Positions 59,335-64,000 of a stretch of 64,000 nucleotides of DNA are shown piece by piece. Location: the NCBI RefSeq assembly GCF_028372415.1, contig NC_092875.1, positions 147,096,856 through 147,160,855 on the forward strand, read 5' to 3'. The DNA comes from Notamacropus eugenii (Eukaryota; Chordata; Mammalia; Diprotodontia; Macropodidae). Position numbers and translations under genes: made by a program. The notes under the pieces are model-generated. The model worked only from the letters and a program-made list of their open reading frames with translations. It was not told the origin of the DNA and searched no databases. Position 1 is the first letter of the stretch, and every line of letters begins with the position of its first letter.

Positions 59335-61215
59335 CATAAACATTCCATCTCTGTAATCACAAAACTTCATTTTCCAGGTGACCACCAATCAGTCCACCAT
59401 TCCCACTGTCACACTAATATTCTATCTCTGTGTACTAGCTCTTTCCCTACTAGTTAAAAATGCTTATGTCTTCCCTCTCTTCAAAAACCCCTCACATAAT
59501 CTATCCATCTCTACTAGCTTTCATTCTGCCTTCCATTCATGGCTAAATCCCTTGAGAAGGCCATTTTATCATCACTGCCTTCACTTTCTTTCCTCTCATT
59601 CTGTTTTTAGCTCTCTCTAGTCTGACTTCTGACTTCATTATTCAGCTCAAATTGCTTTCTCCAAAGTTACCAATGACCTTTTTTTCCTTAAATGTATTTA
59701 CGTTAAACTTTTTTTAAAAAGTATTTTGAGTTTCAAATTCTCTTCCTCTCTCCATCCCCTCCCCTCTCCAATTGAGAAGGCAAGCTAATATGATACCAAT
59801 ACATGTGAAATCACACAAAACATATTTCCACTTAGTCATCAATCATCTTGTAACTGCCTGATTTGGTGGCCTTTTCTTAATCATCTTCCTCCTTGAACTT
59901 TCTGCAGCCTATAACACTTTAAATCACTCATCTCCTTCAGACACTCTTCTCCTTGATACTCTCTTCTCTCTAGGTTTTTCTAACACTGCTCTCTCTCTCA
60001 GTCTTCCTCCTATCTAATGTGACTGCCCTTTCTAAGATCTGTTTAATCTTTATCCAGGTGACACTCATTAACTTTGGGTGTCCCACTGGCTAGGATTTGT
60101 CCTGGGCCCTCTTTTTTTCTCCCTCTATATGACTTCATTTGGTAATCTCCTCACCTTCCCAAGGATTCAATTAACTCTATGCAGATGATTCTCCGATCTA
60201 CCTTACTGACTTCCAATCTCCCATCTCCAAGTGGCTTTTAATGTCCTATAGACATATTAAATGTTCTGTATCAGATGTCTTGTAGACACATTAAACTCTA
60301 CATGCCCAAAACTAATCTCATTATTTTTCTCCCTTTCAAGAGCTCTCCTTTAACTTTTTTATTTCTATTGAGGGTACCACCACCCTATCCTCTAGTCATC
60401 TAGGCTCACAACCTAAATATAATCCTCCTCTAAGCCTCTCTTTTTACCCCCATATCCAACCTATTGCCATGTCCTGTTGATTCTTCTAACATCTCTATTA
60501 CACTGCCCCTTTTTTCTTTTAACACTGCCATAATTCTCTTACAAGCCTTCACCACCTCACACCTAGACTACTGTAAAAACTTTCTGGTTGGTCTCTTTGC
60601 CTCAAGGCTCTCACTACTGTAGTCCATCCCCCACTTAGCCATCAAAATGATGCTCCTAAAAAGTAGAAGTCAGAACATGCCACACCTTTATTCAATAAAC
60701 TACAGCAGCTCCTTAATACCTCTGACATAAAATATAAAGCCCTATTTTCCTCTTAAAGCCCTTCATAACCTGGCCCCCTCCTATTTTTCCAGTCTTCTTA
60801 TACTTTATTCACCTTCATATATTCTTTGATCCAGTGACACTGCCCTCCTTGCTGTTCCTTGCATGAGATACTCCACATTAACTCCAGGCATTTTCTGTGA
60901 CTGTCCCCCATGCTTCTTTCATCTCCACATCCTGCTCTTACCAGCTTTCTTCAAGGCCCAGCTAAAAACTCACCTTCTATGAGAAGGGTTTTGCAGTTCC
61001 CCTTAATGTTAATGCCTTCCCTCTGCGGTTTATCCCAAATTTATTTTGAAAATATCTTGTTTCTAAAGAGTTGTCTGCATGTTGCCTTCCCCATTAGACT
61101 GTGAACCCTTTGAGAGTAGGGATTATATTTGCCTTTCTTTGTACCCCTAGCATTTAGTATAATATCTCACACACGGCAGATGTTTAATAAATGCTTATTG
61201 ACTTGACTTGAAAGG
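59335..61215 (+). mobile_element. Long L2 LINE: ORF2 end and 3' UTR
   Basis: This is the longest L2 copy here. The decayed reverse-transcriptase palm is visible: GGTGTCCCACTGGCTAGGAT followed by CCTGGGCCCTC (GVPxGxxLGP-like), and TATGCAGATGAT at 60178-60189 (YADD). The 3' part runs through AGCCCTTCATAACCTGGCCC to ATGTTTAATAAATGCTTATT. Interrupted by L1 at 59683-59850. Sense is opposite to DCAF13. Confidence 0.8.
59683..59850 (-). mobile_element. Short L1 3' end inserted in L2
   Basis: T-rich start, then TTTTGAGTTTCAAATTCTCT and CAATTGAGAAGGCAAGCTAA on plus, the same words as in other minus-strand L1 ends here. CAATGACCTT (left) and CAATCATCTT (right) may be a decayed target duplication. Confidence 0.6.
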
Positions 61216-61219
61216 AGTT

Positions 61220-61360
61220 TGTGTTGCAAGGAGGAGGAGATGGGAAGTATTGGAGAAAGGGCAACCTAAAATGGAAAATAAACACTGGAATTTTAAGCTA
61301 CAGAGCTTGGATTTGATCCTGTAAGCAATGGAAGTCCCTGAAAGACTCTGAGCAGGGCAA
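61220..61360 (-). mobile_element. L2 fragment
   Basis: GATTTGATCCTGTAAGCAAT then GAAAGACTCTGAGCAGGGCA is reverse-complement L2 3' body. Confidence 0.5.
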
Positions 61361-61599
61361 ATAAATAAACCCCATCAAGAATACAATAGGAGTAACCATC
61401 AAATTCAGTCCAAAGTTATCACCATACACACTATTACTTGTCTCTCTCTGTAAACTGCAAACCATAATCAGAGTCTGACTCGTAGCAGTTCCCATAAAAT
61501 AAAAGCATTAAAGTTCCCTAAGTACTATTACTAGCTAATTCATATACCCATGGCACCAAAATAACCCTGTGCTCTCTATATGGGATCAAGATATTACCA

Positions 61600-61830
61600 C
61601 TATGGAGAGAATTTAGTACAGAAGGAAGAGCTCTGAAATTTTCTATTGAAATCATGAGACACAAGTCTGAATTCCAGTTTTGCCACTTACTACCTACTTC
61701 ACCTTAGACAAATCACTTAACCTCTATGGGCTTATTTCCTCATCTGTTAAATGAGGAGAGTGAACTAGATGGCCTCTGTGGTCCCCTCCATTTCAAGGTC
61801 AACAATCCTATGATGGCAAGGTCAGCCCAA
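61600..61830 (+). mobile_element. MIR SINE
   Basis: CCAGTTTTGCCACTTACTAC, CAAATCACTTAACCTCTATG and CATCTGTTAAATGAGGAGAG. Confidence 0.8.
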
Positions 61831-62324
61831 ATCTATTTACTCCAAAAACTTCAGTGTAAGACTTGGGCACTTGGAATGGAGCAAAGTTACACAGGAGTTT
61901 ATCAGAAGTCTCAGGCACCCCCATACAACCTAGGCCCTATAATTTTCTAAGGTGGTTCTAAAGTTTGTTTAAGCAATGCTTGAGGGTATGAAAGAAACAG
62001 CTCCTAATTTCTCTATGGTATCCAGTATCTCTGCACACTTACAATTATTTTAAACACTGAACATCTCAGCACCAAAACCAGAAAACAACACAAGGTACCT
62101 CCCAAGCCAAGTCAAGGGTTGGCTAAATTGGATCCTCAAATATCAGACAATAACCAACAATAAAACTATAAAGCATCTTTATAGCTTCAGAGTTTTTAGT
62201 TACTGCTTTGTTACTGATAAAATTCAAGTATCAAATCTGGTTTTCGATTATTAAGATGTGTGCTTTAAATACTAACAAAAATTAAAAGTATTTTTAAAGG
62301 ATCTAGTAAGAAATAAGAACTGCC

Positions 62325-62580
62325 TGATCCATCTTATAATTGTTCAGCTGCGTTTGACACTTTGTGACCCCATTTGGGGCTTCCCTGGCAAAGATTTTGA
62401 AGTGATTTGCCATTTCCTTCTCTAACTAATGTAACAGATGAGGACACTGGGGCAAATATGATGAAGTGACTTGCTCAGGATCACACAGTAAATGTCTGAG
62501 GTCAGATCTAAACTCACAAAGATAAGTCTTCCCGAATACAGGTTCAATGTGCCACCTAACTGCCCAATAACCACACTCCA
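62325..62580 (-). mobile_element. tRNA-head SINE with BovB/RTE-type tail
   Basis: Plus strand CACTTTGTGACCCCATTTGG (tail), GATTTGCCATTTCCTTCTCT, AGGATCACACAGTAAATGTC and GTGCCACCTAACTGCC (tRNA-like head). In a DCAF13 intron, same strand as the gene. Confidence 0.8.
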
Positions 62581-62981
62581 ACTTCACTGGAAATCTATTT
62601 ATCTTGCAGTTAATAAGCAATATGAGGACTCTTAAAGAAATTGGTTAGCACACTAAGTATAACTCTATACTACCATTATGTGTTCCAAACCAAAAGAGTA
62701 CTTAAGCAGGCCAACACTCTGTTCCACCCTACCACCTTCCTCCTTTAGCACATGCCACAACGCAGGTTTGGCATGACCTTCAAATACATATATATATTTT
62801 CAACTGATTACAAACGCTTTAGATATGGTGAAAAAAGTAGGTACATAGAGTTCTGACAAAGTTTCTTTCTTTAGAACTATTTAAACTTGAAATTCTGAAC
62901 TGCTTCTTTTTTTTTTTTATCACTGTGACCTAAATAGAGAAACACATTAACAAATGCAAAGGAGAGAAAATAGAAACTCAC

Positions 62982-63059
62982 CTTCTTCAAAGGCGTGGCT
63001 TGCCTCATATCATATAGCACTATATTTCTGTCAGAAGCACAACTTCCTAAGATATTAGT
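62982..63059 (-). CDS. DCAF13: DCAF13 coding exon (first in window)
   Basis: This exon has 78 nt and 26 codons, phase 0 at both ends. It translates to TNILGSCASDRNIVLYDMRQ followed by ATPLKK. The acceptor is TTTTTAG before ACTAATATC and the donor is AAGAAG before GTGAGT. It forms one WD40 blade. The LYDMRQ end is a variant of the WDxR (DWD) box used by DDB1-CUL4-associated factors, with Tyr in place of Trp. The preceding exon is outside the window. Confidence 0.93.
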
Positions 63060-63180
63060 CTAAAAATAAGTGACAACATGTTCAAAATTAGTTTGGCAGC
63101 AAATATCGGAAAATTAGATAATTCTAAATCTACTTATAATTAATTATTTATTATTGTCAGTTATTTGCATAAAGGGTGCT

Positions 63181-63276
63181 TACAGGGTGTCCCAAAAGTT
63201 TTAGTGCAATTTTAAGTTTTGCTAGTTTAAGCTATAGAAGCTTAAGACTGCCCTAAGACTTTTGGGACACTTTATA
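63181..63276. mobile_element. Tc1/mariner-like MITE
   Basis: About 92 bp between TA dinucleotides (63181-63182 and 63275-63276). Inverted ends: CAGGGTGTCCCAAAAGTTTT at left and, read inward from the right, TAAAGTGTCCCAAAAGTCTT. No coding capacity. Confidence 0.85.
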
Positions 63277-64000
63277 CATCCTTCCAGATAATAAGCATCA
63301 GACATTTGAGTGTATTCTTTGGAATGCTTATTCCATGAGAATGAGGACGGACCCAACACTCCCTTTAACACCAACATTTCCTGATGCTATTCTTTCTTAC
63401 TTCTGTTGTCTACAAGTCCTAGGATCTCATAAGTCTTCACTTCTGGCTACTACTAACAACTTACACAAGGTCTAATGCCTAACATAAACTCTAGAGTTTT
63501 TTAACACAGGAACATGATTATCCCACTTTGCTTAACGTAAGATATAGAGACAATAATGTATAAGAAGAATCACTCAAGATGAAAAGACTGGGACAGACTG
63601 CAGGCAACTGAACAACCTAAGGATCTTTCATGTTAACAATCTATTGATGAGAAATGGAAAAAAAACGCACACCATTTACTTTCAATGCTGCTAAACCATT
63701 CTTGAAGTTTAATAAATCCACCACTGAACAAAAAGTAATTTTATTGACAAATGTCTTGAAAAATAGGTTCTCAAGTTCATTATTAGTAACTGTTACTTTA
63801 GAACTGGCCAATGGATCTGCCACACAAATTTACCAGAAAAGAAAATTTACCAGAGAAGAAAAAATATATGTCTATTCCTTAGGACATGGGGAAAGAGATG
63901 TTTATTATTGCTTATTATAGTAATATTTAAGTCACCTTAAATTTTTACATTAGTTCATTTTGAAAAGTTAGTAGATATATTATTCTTCTAACAATTCTTG
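63277..64000. other. No feature recognised (DCAF13 intron)
   Basis: Intronic sequence upstream of the 62982-63059 exon. No further exon within the window. Confidence 0.5.

Larger units (their letters stand above)
41872..63059 (-). other. DCAF13: DCAF13 gene, 3' part (last six coding exons and five introns)
   Basis: Six minus-strand exons join in frame into 237 codons plus stop that match the C-terminal half of DCAF13 (WDSOF1), a protein of about 445 residues in human. DCAF13 is a nucleolar WD40 protein, the orthologue of yeast Sof1. It acts in the small-subunit processome for 18S rRNA maturation and as a DDB1-CUL4 substrate adaptor. Introns are 4,992, 8,921, 5,105, 507 and 949 bp, all GT-AG. 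The reading frame has no stop or frameshift and conservation is high, so the gene looks functional. Upstream exons lie beyond the right edge of the window. The introns are filled with L1, L2, MIR, LTR-like and half-L1 insertions. Identification rests on remembered family sequence, not on a search. Confidence 0.95.

Noticed and set aside
1..64000. CRISPR arrays, operons, bacterial promoters or plasmid features
   Set aside because: Spliced exons and vertebrate retrotransposons throughout show this is animal nuclear DNA. No regularly spaced repeats were seen.

Overview
This is a window of vertebrate nuclear DNA, AT-rich and dominated by interspersed repeats, from a marsupial or close relative. 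The evidence is the repeat set: L1 elements of marsupial type, tRNA-headed SINEs with RTE-type tails, abundant old L2, L3/CR1 and MIR copies, and no Alu, B1 or other eutherian-specific SINEs. The species cannot be fixed from sequence alone. There are no bacterial features, CRISPR arrays, rRNA genes or functional tRNA genes.

Only one host gene is supported. The last six coding exons of DCAF13 (WD40/Sof1-like, an 18S rRNA-processing and CUL4-DDB1 adaptor protein) lie on the minus strand at 62982-63059, 57907-57989, 48821-48985, 43580-43715, 42909-43072 and 41872-41959. All splice sites are GT-AG, the phases join perfectly, and the stop codon is at 41872-41874. They encode 237 residues. The 5' exons lie beyond position 64000.

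Positions 1-41871 lie downstream of DCAF13 and show no host coding exon. They hold L2 fragments in both orientations, MIR/CORE-SINEs, L3/CR1 ends, several 5'-truncated L1 copies with target-site duplications (10950-11283, 29233-29561, 39440-39780), solo-LTR-like units (6377-6937, 19492-20216), an RTE-like LINE (34693-35989), older L1 bodies (26560-28985) and a degenerate half-L1 (31860-33960). Microsatellites include long AAGG and AG tracts.

The most notable element is at 53880-56839, inside a DCAF13 intron and in the same orientation as the gene. It is a complete half-L1 (HAL1-type) retrotransposon: a 9-bp target duplication, a GC-rich 5' UTR with two tandem promoter monomers and a YY1-type start, an intact 362-codon ORF1, a purine-rich 3' UTR and an A-rich tail, with no ORF2. 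The 31860-33960 copy has the same ORF2-less layout, so this is a family structure and not a one-off deletion. I see no wholly new biological system. The half-L1, its monomeric promoter and several insertion-mechanism traces (twin-priming inversion, possible 3' transductions, shared SINE/LINE tails) are the things worth a second look. Repeat boundaries are estimates by eye unless a duplication is quoted.
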